Origin: Rhodosorus marinus
Lineage: Eukaryota > Rhodophyta > Stylonematophyceae > Stylonematales > Stylonemataceae
DNA: 64,000 nt
Direction of reading: 5' to 3'
Assembly (NCBI GenBank): GCA_029953675.1
Contig: JAMWBK010000008.1
Location: forward strand, 1,831,001-1,895,000
Positions 10,701 through 21,633 of the stretch are shown in pieces (within the stretch, counting starts at the first letter, position 1; every line of letters begins with the position of its first letter). The notes under the pieces were generated by a model. The model made no database searches, was not told where the DNA came from, and was given only the letters and a program-made list of their open reading frames with translations. Both the position numbers and the translations under genes were made by a program.

Positions 10701-12532
10701 AGATCTCACTTGGACAGCAGGAAACTCCGACCTCAAGTTGAAGGTCAGGGGGACACTAGGCGAGCCAAAAATTGATGGATATGGGAACGTGTCTGATGGG
10801 GAGGTACGATCAAGCAACTCGTTAACGCTGGTGTGCTAATGGCTCCCTTCTTCGCCACTAACCACGTATCGGACTTGTCCTAATGCGCTTGACAACCAGC
10901 TATGGCCTGAGTTTTTGGAAGACCCGTTGAGGAGGGTGAGGTTCGAGGTGGTGATTAACCGCGGGCAAGTCGTGTCTGTGAATGGGTTCTCCGGAAGCTA
11001 CAACGGGAGACCCCTGACTATCTACGGAGAATTGCCGCTTATCGATCCGAGTATAAAGATCGGGACTCCGTTGACGCTTAACTCCGCAGAAGTCATGTTG
11101 AACGTGAGGGAATACTACTTTGGTAGGGGTATGAGCAATGATAGGAACCATATTGTGGTGTGCGACTGAATGGAGATCGTGATGTCCGACTCGATAGGTA
11201 AAGCCTCCGGTAAGGTCTCCCTCGCAGGATCTGCCAAGGTCCCGACGCTGTCCGGGAGGGTTGTACTTCGAGAAGGCGTTGTGTATGTACAAAATTACGT
11301 TCAAAATTCAGAAACCACTGATGGAAAGACGGGAGAACAGGAAGGTCAAGTTGTGGAGGTTGGACCGGCACTGGGACTGAACGGAGTCGATGTCAAGTTC
11401 CAAAACGATCTTTCAGTACGTGATAGCGTGTTGTTTCGTGGGCTCCACGACCGTCGAATCCACTTTCTTATCTTGAACTCGGTTATGATTAGGTCGTGTT
11501 CCCATACGTTATGAACGTTGGAGTCGAAGGAGGAATCAAACTCAATGGAGACTCATCCACACCTATGCCTACTGGCCGCGTCGACCTTACGGATGGAACG
11601 ATCAACCTCGTTACAACGAGGCTTAAGGTTAGCAATGACGCTTTTCTAGCAGTGGTGCTAAAGTTTCTGACTTCTGCTGTTGTGTTCTTGATGATAGGTG
11701 AAGCGAGACTCGAACAATTATGCAGTGTTCAGCGGAGACCTCATGCCACTGGTTGAGTTCACCCTGGAAAATCAAGGTTTGACCATGCATGTGCGACAGA
11801 CGAGGGCTGATAAGTGGTCAAGCGCCTTGGAAGTTAAGGACAAGTCAAGCGACAATTCTCTGGATGAAAGGCATTGGATTGGTGTCGTGGCGGATAGGTT
11901 GGATCTAGATCCTGACTAGCTCGCGGAGTTTGCATGAGGGATGACTTCATTCTGAATCAAGAGCGCTATTTCGGTTGTGCTTTCAGGCTTCGTGGAATGA
12001 GTAGCTCTGAGAGGCTTGGCGAATCCATTCCAGATTTCGCTACAAAGACGTTTGTTACGAACTACAGCCTGGCGGGTGAACTAGGAGATGCAAGATGGAG
12101 ACTCTACCCATCTATTGGAGACGTTGTCCATCCCCGAGGAGCCGTGCGGCTGGAGGTTTGTGTCCTTACGTCCTTCGCCTAGGCCGACGACGATTATTGA
12201 GCAGGGAAAAGCTTTTCGTTTGTCGCCCTCTCTGCTTGTTAGGAACTTGGCGTAGCCGCCGTCGTTGAGCAGGACGAGGCAAAACTGAATTTCAGCGCGT
12301 CGCTGAACGGTTTCGCAAAGGGTGTGATCTCTTTTCGGCCCACGGACGTCTTGTCCCTGAACATGCAGGTGACACCAAACGAGTAAGTAACCGTTTCAAA
12401 ACAAAGACGGGAAACATCGTTATACGAACAACTTTTTCCTGGCGAACGCTAAAGATTTGGTTTTGGTTGTGTTTCTGAAGGACAACCGCACAACTTGAGA
12501 TCAACTACAAAGGTGACCGGAAGCGAGACTAG
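4727..12532 (+). CDS. TIC236: TIC236/TamB-family protein of the plastid inner envelope
   Basis: A multi-exon gene for a long protein, estimated near 2,000 residues. Plant TIC236, a bacterial TamB homologue, links the outer TOC and inner TIC import machines across the intermembrane space. Exon 1 (start 4727 or in-frame ATG 4745) encodes a Ser/Arg-rich presequence. Exon 3 (5190-5396) has a membrane segment (MLSLTVLSSALLLWIGYF) followed by LTFGSLSQAMNREV; spliced over 5397-5508 it continues NLGRLRRLSFFG, matching the start of plant TIC236. After that come repeated beta-strand segments typical of the DUF490/TamB fold. A Glu/Lys/Pro-rich hydrophilic insertion lies at about 7740-8150. Introns deduced include 4881-4979, 5099-5189, 5397-5508 and 5639-5673. 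The last exon ends ..TTAQLEINYKGDRKRD at 12532. Exon borders in the middle are not all resolved; the family call is firm, the exact protein is not. Confidence 0.8.
7740..8150 (+). other. Acidic, proline-rich low-complexity insertion within the TIC236-like protein
   Basis: About 135 residues dominated by Glu, Lys, Asp, Pro and Ser (for example KGESSEEESPPQVKEG and EKKEDAELDKEKQAK), in one long exon between TamB-like beta segments. It is read in frame with both flanks and has no intron signals of its own, so it appears to be a disordered loop retained in the protein. Confidence 0.6.
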
Positions 12533-13563
12533 ACCCTAACTGTATTTTACTGGACAGATGACCCCCTTCATGAAGTGGATGAATCTTTAGTAATAACAAT
12601 TCAATTTTCAACGAGAAGAACTTTTTAGCGAGTACTAAGGCACCGATCGTCTCGTCCCATCCTGACCAGGAGGCAATGACAGGTCTAGCTGCCCAAGCCT
12701 AGATCAAGACTGATCATCTCCTGGAATGTGAATTCTCCCGACCCTAACAGGGCAGTCCTAGCCAAGCAAGCAGCGAGGGTCATTGGACCGCCATCCGGAG
12801 CCTCAGGAGTGACCTGACGTTTTAATCAGAGGAACCTCTCCAACACCTTCCTTAAGTAATCAACAAGCTTCAATTGGCACCAGCGCACATTCACGGCCAA
12901 TAAGCTGTTGCCACTAACCCGACAGCGGCCCTAGAACATTACATGCAAAAATCACTGTCCCACCTGTAGTCTCCGCTGTCCCATTTCCGTCGAAGAATAT
13001 CTCATTTCAAACATCTCCGTTGGGACAGTGCCGACACGCTTTTCCTTCAGCAACAGCCATTAAACGTGAACGGAGAAACTGGGGAAGAGAACGGACGAGT
13101 GAGTATAATTGAGAGCTTCCTGCATGAACCAGTACAAATAATTGGTTCATTCGCAAAGATTCTAGCTCCCTTACTAGCGCCCACCGAATGTGACTATCAA
13201 GGGGACTGGGAATTTCAATAAGCAAACCCTTGCCAGGCTGATTATGAGCAACCGTGAAGCTTTTTCGACTAGAAAACATTCCTAGATGCATCAACTAGGC
13301 AGAACCTTCGATACTGTACAAGCTCGTGACCTTTCTGAAGACTAAAACTTTCCCGTCTTTGCGTTTTGCAATTCTCGCTTTCGGTGCGCATCGACAGTCT
13401 TGGTTTGTGTCTTTGCAGCTTGGTGCTCATCTACTTAAAGAACTGGCAAAGCTCTGTAAAGAGATATCCCATAAGGCTTTGGTTTCTGACATGAATGCTG
13501 CGGAGGGGAGGGGGGGAAGGATAACGAACCATCTGCATTCTCGAATCGTTGAGCAGATGGTCG
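12533..13563. other. Non-coding interval
   Basis: Contains the 3' end of the TIC236-like gene and the 5' region of the PRPP synthetase gene. No domain-bearing frame, RNA gene or clear repeat was seen. Confidence 0.5.
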
Positions 13564-15254
13564 ATGGCGTTCGTGACGAATTTTTTGTCGGGACGCAATG
13601 AGCTGCTGACCGGAGAGAGGACAGTTTCTCGTCGGCAATTTGGTTGTGGAAATGTCGCCTCGAAGCCGCTGCGGGTGTTCATGGTGGCTCCTACGAAGAA
13701 GACCAGCAATGAGAAAGGTAGCGGAGCTGAGGAGGGGATGGAAGAGTCAAGCATTACTCAACGGGCTCTGTCTTTCGGCTCTCGTCACCTCCGTATCTTC
13801 GGTGGAACAGCGTGCCCGAAACTGGCAAGCGATGTAGCGAGGTATCTCGGCTTCGATGGCCCTCATGGGATGATTGTAAAGCGATTTGCCGATGATGAGG
13901 TACCTTTCTGTCCTTACTCTCATCTAGGCACTCAGGTTTTGTTGCGGCTGAGCAGGTCGATATCTGGCTTGTTTTACTCTGGTTGTTTTCGAACAGGTCT
14001 ACGTTAGAATCACAGAAAGTATCAGAGGATGTGACGTTTTCCTGATTCAGAGCACGTGTAGTCCCGTCAACGACTCACTTATGGAGCTACTTCTCATGAT
14101 CGATGCATGTAGAAGAGCTCACGCCGCTCAGATAACAGCAGTTGTTCCCTACTATGGATGTAAGACAAGGCAATCGATTCCCTTCCTGATAGCAGTCTCA
14201 CAACAGAGTTTCCCCACGCCCATGTGGTTTGTCTTTGAAACGCTCGAGTAGACGCACGTGCTGATCGTCTAGTCGAGAAACGAGAGGCCCTGGGCTCCAA
14301 ACTATGTGCGAACTTGATAACTCGAGCTGGAGCAGATCGAGTGATCGTTATGGATATTCACTCTCCTCAGTCCTGTGGATTCTTTGACATCCCACTTGAT
14401 CATATCCATGGCTCTGCTGTACTTGCTGGATACTTGAAAGAGAACCAGGTAGGCGTCGCTGATATACGAGTGCCATTCCGGGCTCCACTGACTGATTGGT
14501 ATTGATTGTCTTCTATGGCAGATGCCCATGGATGATTTGGTTATCGTATCACCAGATATTGGAGGGGTAAAACGTGCTCGGTACTTTGCGAAGGAGTTGA
14601 ATGACTCTTCGCTCGCAATCATCGATAAACGCCGCCCCGCGTCGAATGTATCTGAGGTCATGAACCTCATCGGCGATGTTCAAGGTTGTTATTTGCATGC
14701 CTTGCTCTTCCGATTCTGGGTTGTCCGGCTCGTCTTTGCTATCAGCTACCGGCGGCTCTAGCTTGTGAACAATCTGGAAGATGTGAATATTGGAAACGGC
14801 GAGCGCCACGGCCGATTTGGAGGTCTGAAAGGCTGGTTGCTCTTTGCTCTTGACTCAACAGGGAAAACTGCGGTTGTCGTAGATGATATGATCGACACAG
14901 CAGGGACGATTTGCCAGTGTTGCGATGTTCTACTTGAAAACGGAGCAAAGCGGGTATTCGCTATGGCAACTCATCCCTTGCTCTCTGGGCCTGCTCGGGA
15001 TCGCCTCGCGAACAGTGGGTTTGAACAGGTGCGGAGGGGAAAGAAAAATATCAGGCCCTGATCGTACTACTCAACTCAAAAGCCTGAGGACGCCCTTCCT
15101 CATTCCGTTCTGTTCTGCGCAAAAGGTTATCGTGACTGATACAATCCCAATCCCTGCTGATCGTACATTCCCGCAACTTCGAATACTTTCCATCGCACAG
15201 ACGGTTGGCGAGACCATTTGGAGAAATCATTCGGACTTTGCCGTGAGCTACTAG
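13564..15254 (+). CDS. PRS: Ribose-phosphate pyrophosphokinase (PRPP synthetase), probably plastid-targeted
   Basis: Makes PRPP from ribose 5-phosphate and ATP for purine, pyrimidine, histidine and tryptophan synthesis. Six exons: 13564-13899, 13997-14159, 14252-14448, 14522-14684, 14862-15028, 15126-15254. The first about 65 residues ([15 protein letters not shown]...) have presequence character. The enzyme then reads [37 protein letters not shown], the plant-plastid-like YYGYARADR, the [10 protein letters not shown] site, [19 protein letters not shown] and the PRPP-binding loop [12 protein letters not shown]. The C-terminus is HSDFAVSY. The ARADR variant, instead of the ARQDR of bacterial class I enzymes, agrees with plant plastid isoforms. 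ATG 13564 was chosen because it gives the presequence in frame; plastid location is inferred. Confidence 0.9.
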
Positions 15255-15637
15255 AAAGTCACAGGAAAGTCATAAAACTTCGGAACAAGCTCAATCCTTA
15301 ACCTTTTTCTGCCCCCGAGCAACTCGAGCACAGAGCTCCCCAAAAGCGTCGCCACGTTCTGCACCCCGAACATGCTATCCTGTTTTTGGTGCTCCTCTCT
15401 CTCACCTTTTCCGAAAATTTGTCACGATCTAGGCACCCTGAACTGTTCACGTGGAAGGACATGATCTGGACGAATCTATAACCTATGACCTTTAGACCTG
15501 ATGCCTCTTAATACCTAATAAGTACAACAAGAAAGAAAACCCCTACACCGCTGATGGAAATACTCGAGCAGGCAAACGCTCTCCTAGGAGTTCCTCAATG
15601 GCCTTCCACAAGCAACTCCAAAAACTCTCCGTGCAGC
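15255..15637. other. Convergent 3' region between PRPP synthetase and SPP genes
   Basis: About 380 bases between two convergent genes. No coding potential recognised. It presumably holds both 3' UTRs and polyadenylation signals. Confidence 0.5.
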
Positions 15638-17454
15638 CTATTCTGCCTCCTCTTTCTTCATGCGGTCTACCAAGGACTCTTGCGATTGGCGCTCAAACTT
15701 AACGATCTTCATGAGTTCTCCCCTGAAAGCGCTCACAGCCAACGCGTTCCCGAGCAGGAACGGGACCTAGTTTAAGGGCAATAAGCAGAAAACGTCTGAG
15801 CAAAGGAAGTGAAGAAAGGGCTGCTAGAGGGATGCTTCGGCGACTCCTCCGATACTTACTAGATACAAGAGTGCGGGCTGCGGACTATGACTGACCGCAT
15901 TTACGACGAAGCACGTAAAAAGCCCAGCGACGTACGCAACCATTGAGGAGCCAAAGTACGGTCCGTTACGGACTTGGCATACTTCTCGATCGTCCTCAAA
16001 AACTAGCTCTTTATCCACAAATGCCATCATTGCGACAAAAATTCCCGGTACGACAACGTCTCCGAGTCCCAGAATGGCAAACGGGTAGCTCTGGACACCA
16101 GTTGCTCTGTTTGAGTTTTACGGAGATGCGCGATTTAGCTAGATTCAGTTTGGATGGCGCCTGACCCCCATACTTACCCAGGGACAGTTTCCCTTGGAAA
16201 CAAGAACTTTGCTGGTGCCTCGATGCTCGTTGCTACTGAGACCATGACGTCGGTGCCAAACACGAAGAACACATCGTAAAGTAGCAGGCCCGAGAGCAAG
16301 GCTGCAGCGCTCCAAAGAGATTTCGGCTTGAGAAGCGAAATACATCTCACAGCGAGTCCAAACCCAATGAGGTTACTCGCCATGAATGTTGTCGCACCAC
16401 TGCCAAACAAATACGTTCCGCTGATTGCAGCCGAAATCACGGCCGTTGTAACGTTTTTCGGCGAACTCCACGGCTCCACATCCTCCTCACATCCGTCCTC
16501 CCCAACGGCTATCCGATTCCGAACAAAGTAGGAAACAATTGAGATGATCAGCTTGGAATCCAAGATCACTCGTTCGAGCTCTCCAAATCCGAGTTGTGAC
16601 AACAGAGAAAAGGCGGATAACCTTTCTCGTGCTCATAGCTGTTCACTAAATACCAGGATGCGCGCTCTGGAACCCCTCTCGGGTGTAGAGGAGCTGGAGC
16701 CTACACCAATGAGAACGACAGCGGTCTAGCTCAAAATAGGAGGACCAGCTCCGGGCGCGGAGCGTGGTGAAACAAGCTCACCCTTCGTTACCGGCTGCAC
16801 GGGAAACACTTTGGTGTATAAATTAAAAAAGATCGGGTCCAGTGTTTCCTTCAAGCAGATCCCTCCGAAGACGACGGAAGCGTATTTGAAAATTTGGCCA
16901 ACATCAATGCTCGTGTATCGGAGGAGAAAGTACATCCCAGCAAGGAACACTCCGGAGACTATGGGGGCAAGGAAGGCCTGCTTCGGGGAGAGATCATCGA
17001 CTGGAAGCTCCGTGAGGTTTCTGTTTTAGAGGGATTTGCGGAAACCACATCAGACTGCTGTGAAGGATTTGGTTGTTACTGGTTGATCGACCGCTTACCG
17101 CTTGGAACCTGCATATAGGGCTGAGGCACCGACGAGGAAAAAATACAAGGCATCCGAGAAGTTCGTTTTCCCGATTATTGGAAGAATCTGCGCTGTTCCT
17201 CCAACAAGAAAAGCAGGCCAAGCATACCCGACTGATTTTGCCGGCAGCTCAAGCTCACTCTGCGGCGGAGTCCCATTCCCGCTTGCCTTCTCCTCAACAG
17301 ACAACCTCCCAAGCTTCTCAACATCTACACTTTGCTCCTCCTCCTTCCTCACCGTCCCTCTCTCTACCCCACTCATCCGCCATTTTCCAACCTTGCATCT
17401 ATTTACTCCAACCCTTCTACCTAAAACCAAACCAGGTGTACTCAAAAACGCCAT
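15638..17454 (-). CDS. Signal peptide peptidase-like intramembrane aspartyl protease
   Basis: Polytopic GxGD protease that cleaves transmembrane segments. Five exons on the minus strand: 17454-17099, 17020-16792, about 16578-16178, 16088-15860, 15766-15638. All hallmarks are visible: the YD motif in LLYDVFFVFGTDVMV, the catalytic GxGD in ILGLGDVVVPGIF, and the PAL motif in QPALLYLVPFLLGN, followed by a short basic and acidic tail ending MKKEEAE. Several hydrophobic helices precede them. The N-terminus (MAFLSTPGLVLGRR...) is hydroxylated and basic, with a phenylalanine at position 3, like the plastid presequences of neighbouring genes, and about 80 hydrophilic residues before the first helix. 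Endoplasmic reticulum location is the alternative. The start of exon 3 is the least certain border. Confidence 0.88.
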
Positions 17455-17690
17455 ATCTAGATTTCAATCCTTCCCTTCATATGACTTTTCCAACCTCAAC
17501 TCATACCCTTCCCTATCTCCTCACCCTCCCCAATCCTGCGTTCTCTCGCAATCTCATTCTTAAAGTCCTTATCCACACAATCCGAAGCGGTAGACAAGAC
17601 TTCATAACATGGCGAATATTAGCGCAGGGGGAACCATCTTGGGAAGCGATGCATGACGTTCCCCCGGTTGGAGAAAATTCCATATATTTT

Positions 17691-18240
17691 GCTGGCCACC
17701 TTGGCCAGAAGTAGAACCATTGTTCCTGTACAATAGCTGTTTTGTGACCATTGTTGTTCTCGTTTTTGACCTCGAGGCTAAAGCGGAAAATCTGTCCGAT
17801 GTTCTTCCACTTCAAAGATTTTTGGTTTGATTTTGCTGGCCTGATATGTGGGCCAAGATGTAGATCCAATGTTCGAAGCGGGTAGGAGCAAGATTCGAGC
17901 CCAATGTTCCACCAGTTCGGAGGTGTTTTTATCTGAATTTGTTGGCCAAGATGTTAGATGGCAGTGTTTCTTGAAAGTGGGCAGGAGCTAGATGCGAGGC
18001 CAATGTTCTCAACAGTCGGAAAAAAATTGATCTGGGTTGGAATTTTGTTGGCCACAGAATGAGAAACATTGGCCAGGTGTAGGTCTGAATATTCTTGGAG
18101 GAGGGGCAATATTCCACACGTGCTCGACGTTCCTCAGCTAACAGAAACTTCAAACAGAAAAAGAATCTTGTTGGCCAAGTGGAGAGGAACATTGGCCTGT
18201 TGTAGATCCAATATTGTATGGTGGCACACGGGCATTGTCT
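17691..18240. repeat. Degenerate minisatellite, units of about 106-144 bp
   Basis: The core TTGTTGGCCAAG-like sequence recurs at about 17691, 17835, 17941, 18048 and 18170. Each is followed by related text (tagatccaatgttc, ggccaatgttc, gcaatattcc). Spacings are about 144, 106, 107 and 122 bp. Units are strongly diverged, and no protein domain is found in any frame. Confidence 0.65.
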
Positions 18241-18934
18241 GGTTTCAGGGTTTGCTGCTGAAGGGGATTCTCCTAATTGCCTATGCCCTTGCCCAAAGTG
18301 AGATCAGTAGTCCGCGGACTGGATGTGAGAGCATTCAAGTACTACGAAGCGTTTGTGAACTAATCGGTCAGGGTCAGATCCCGAAGATCCCCCTTCTGGC
18401 TAAGAGACAGCGCTCTTCTCAAATCGAGAAGAGCGCAATATCTAGTTCATCATGCGTTTATTCAGAGCCTAACTCCCTTCGGTAATGGACAGAACTTCAG
18501 GGCAAATTTCGGAGGAGTAGACATGATGATGTAGTTTCACTCACTAGGCTAATGCTATCTGGTCAAGTAAAGTAACCGGAACTTTTACTGGGCAGCTGCC
18601 TATAGCAGCAAAACATTTTTTTTATCTCATCCGCGGGAAAAGGGTCAGGTTAACCATATTACCACAGACATTCGCGGTCAGCAGCGCAATAATACAAGCG
18701 AGCCGCGATGTGCTGAATCCACGGTATTGTGTAGCACTCCAAGATGGCAGAACGATGTCGGGAGCGCTGGGGTAGGAGGCTATTCGATTGCGCCTTTGAG
18801 GACATTCTTGAATGCGGCCAGCGTAACCCTTTATTAGTATGTGCCAACGCGGCGGTTACGAACATGCTGTGACAGTGGTTCAATCCATTGAATTTTTAAG
18901 TGCGAAAACGAAGGCTATGGACTAATCCCGCACA
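18241..18934. other. Non-coding interval with a perfect hairpin
   Basis: Apart from the inverted repeat at 18410-18436, nothing recognisable. Short frames on both strands lack domains. Confidence 0.5.
18410..18436. repeat. Perfect 11-bp inverted repeat, 5-nt loop
   Basis: gcgctcttctc at 18410-18420, loop aaatc, then gagaagagcgc at 18426-18436. A transcript would form a stable GC-capped hairpin. It lies between the minisatellite and the 3' end of the light-harvesting gene; its role is unknown. Confidence 0.6.
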
Positions 18935-19668
18935 CTACATGAGTGGTTTCATGTGGCCTAACTGCTCAAGCACGTTCTGTCCAGTCACCAGCTGCTGGGC
19001 GAAGAATCCAAACCAGCCCACCATAGCGGCACGGCAGTGCACGATCTCATTCTCCTCGTACTTCTTGAAGGTCTGATCGTCCTTGGCCAGCTTGAGAGGG
19101 TCGAATTCGTAATTTCCGGGCGGGCTTCCGTCATAGTTCCTCTTGAATGTCGCAAGCTCAACAGCGCAAATGAATGCGATAATCTGGAACCATCCCTCCA
19201 CTGGGATTTTGTAGATGGCAGCAATGGGGTTCGACTCGGAGAAGTACGGTCCTGGGAGATGAATAATCTCCTGCACCACAATACCCAGAACGGCAAGCAT
19301 ACAAATTCTTCCATGCTTCAGCTCCTAAGACCGCAGACACAAAAAATCCCCAAGAATCAATTGTGTTCAGAACTCCATGGTCAGACGCAGCACAGAATGA
19401 GTATTGAGCGAGACAAAGCAAAATCGAAAAATCAACTTACCGAGGCACGTGCATACTTCAGGTTAATGTTATCAGACAAATATAGAGGGTCGAACCCAAC
19501 ATCTCCAGGGAGCGTGCCGTCCAGATTCTTAGGGCACTCCAAAAACGGGATGGACTTGGACATGGTGGGTTCCATCATCATGGTTACCGAGCTCTTCGCC
19601 CTCCTCACTGACACAGCCCGTCCAGCTAACCTGCTGGTTCCAAGCGAAACTCCGGAAACGAACGCCAT
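18935..19668 (-). CDS. Light-harvesting chlorophyll-binding protein, red-lineage (Lhcr-like)
   Basis: Three-helix antenna protein; in red algae this family serves photosystem I. Two exons: 19668-19441 and 19324-18935, with a clean donor (tcg|gtaagt). The presequence [20 protein letters not shown] is followed by the mature N-terminal motif [12 protein letters not shown]. Helix 1 carries the canonical [14 protein letters not shown]. Helix 2 is [16 protein letters not shown]. The loop has the second GNYEFDPL motif. Helix 3 reads [18 protein letters not shown], where ENEIKNGR-type sequence is expected, so the Asn ligand is replaced by His and the following Gly by Cys. It ends [21 protein letters not shown]. 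Length is about 205 residues, normal for the family. Start chosen at the ATG that opens the presequence. Confidence 0.93.
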
Positions 19669-21633
19669 TTCTACACAGTCCTCAACAAACAAAACAAAAG
19701 AATTCTCTCTACTCCTTGGAAGTCCAATACAAAGATCCTCCCCCCCCACCCCCTCGAAGCGTACCTGCTACACTGCCGACCCCCGCGCATCCCATCCCAT
19801 TGGCCTTCACCCCCAAAAGGCTATTTAGCCGCAAAAAGGCAATCCAGGCATTCAATAAGGAAATCTTCGTTTCCAACGAAATACTGAAGAGACTTCACAT
19901 CTCAGGGAACGCAACACCCCCTCGCCGCGCCATTGCGTCCCACTATGCTTGGCAAGCCCTTAGAATTTTGAACAGGATAAAACTGCTCAACTATCCTACC
20001 CATCAGAAAAAACCAAATGTCAACTTTTTTTATTATATATTACTTTCTAATTTGATTTGGAGGGGTAAGAAAATTGCATCTAACATTTTCTGGTTTGGTG
20101 CAGATGAGGGGTATTTTAGTTCGCTGTTAAATGTATGCGCCGATGAGAAGGGGGGTGAATATATGTGATCCGACGTAAATCGTTATTTGTTTCAATCGAT
20201 GAGGGATATCGAGTCACTCTGTTTTTTTCTTGTTTCGTAGGCTGCCCACCGAGTTGACGAAATGGTTTTTAAGGAAAAAAAAGGTCAGTTCCATTTCGGG
20301 GAAACTTCGGAGCTCAAAATCGCGATCCCGCAAATTGATCTCCCACTATCCTAATTATCTAATATTAAGTCTTGAAAAATAAATATATTTGTTTATTCTC
20401 CTCGTATTAAAACGGTTTAGATCGGATTTCTCATGATTTTACCATCTAGTCAGTTTTCCCCCAGGCAGAGGTGGGAACAGGGTTGGAAAGAGAGGGTATT
20501 GGACTGACTAAATTATTGTATTCACTAAACAAGGAGACTAATTGATTGAAAATCTTGGAACCCAGAGTCACAAGTCCATGTTACCTGAATATCGGACTAA
20601 ATCTGAAGAGTATATCCAGTTCTGGATACAAATACCCTCAAATCTGGTTGCTTGTTCGTAACTGTATGTTCTGCGTCTAAATTGAGTGTAATAAAATGAA
20701 TTTACAGTATGTTGGAGAAGTCTTTAGGGTGATTCTCAGGGGAAAATAATGTCAAGGCGAGTTTGGTGAAAAGCAGACCGATTTTCTTGATTTAAATAAT
20801 CAATACGGTGACTTTACCTTCATAAATATATCTGTTTTCATTATGGATAAGGTTCTAAACGATATATGGAGAGTATCTTCTGTAACGTATCTAATTTATA
20901 GGAACAAACAGCACATTCGAATATATCCACTTGACGCTGATACGGAGAAAGTTTTAATTGCAATGTCCTGTATAAGCTGTTGGCGGCATCAACTTCAATT
21001 CTGACTGAAATAATGACTGAACTTACGTGATCCTTGGTAGTGGCTGACGAAACTCCTCCTCAGAAGATCACTCGATATCCCTGGCCCAACCTGTTTGCTG
21101 TACGAGTTCCAATCTCTATAAGACACATTCGAGTTCTTGAAAATAGTTAATTGGTTCTGTTTGTCTCTCCTCGCATCCTTGGTCACTAGCCATTGTCGAC
21201 AGGCCCAGTCAACCCAGCTGACCATTTCCAGACACCCGCGCTCCTTTGGCTCGGGTGTTGGCAAGGAACTGTTCAGGTTCGTCCTGGCGTTCAGGAGAAA
21301 TGCCAATACAGAGAAGAATAGACAAATTTCCTGGAGCAACCACAAGGAGGTGAGAGAATCTTGAGATATTTTTGCTGTGGTTTAGGTCTCCCTTCCCTCA
21401 GGGTAGATAGGCGCTCTGAATAAATGTTTGTCTGTTTTGCTGTTGGCCGGGAAAGTTATCTCTTGCAGTGATTCCAGCGGTTCTCGTTGGAGGCTGCCCA
21501 AGTATGACGATAGAGAAACATATGCTATCTTTGAGGACAGTTGATGCGGTTCGCCGAAGTGGCACGACTACCTTTTGCATCGGCAGGAAATAATACTTTA
21601 TTAGGGAACCGTATCATCGGGCTCTTCTTAAGG
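19669..21633. other. AT-rich non-coding interval
   Basis: Includes the LHC promoter side and the 3' flank of SMC2. A C-run at about 19740 and AT-rich sequence at 20000-21000 are the only notable features. A plus-strand frame over 19716-20168 has no recognisable domain. Confidence 0.5.
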
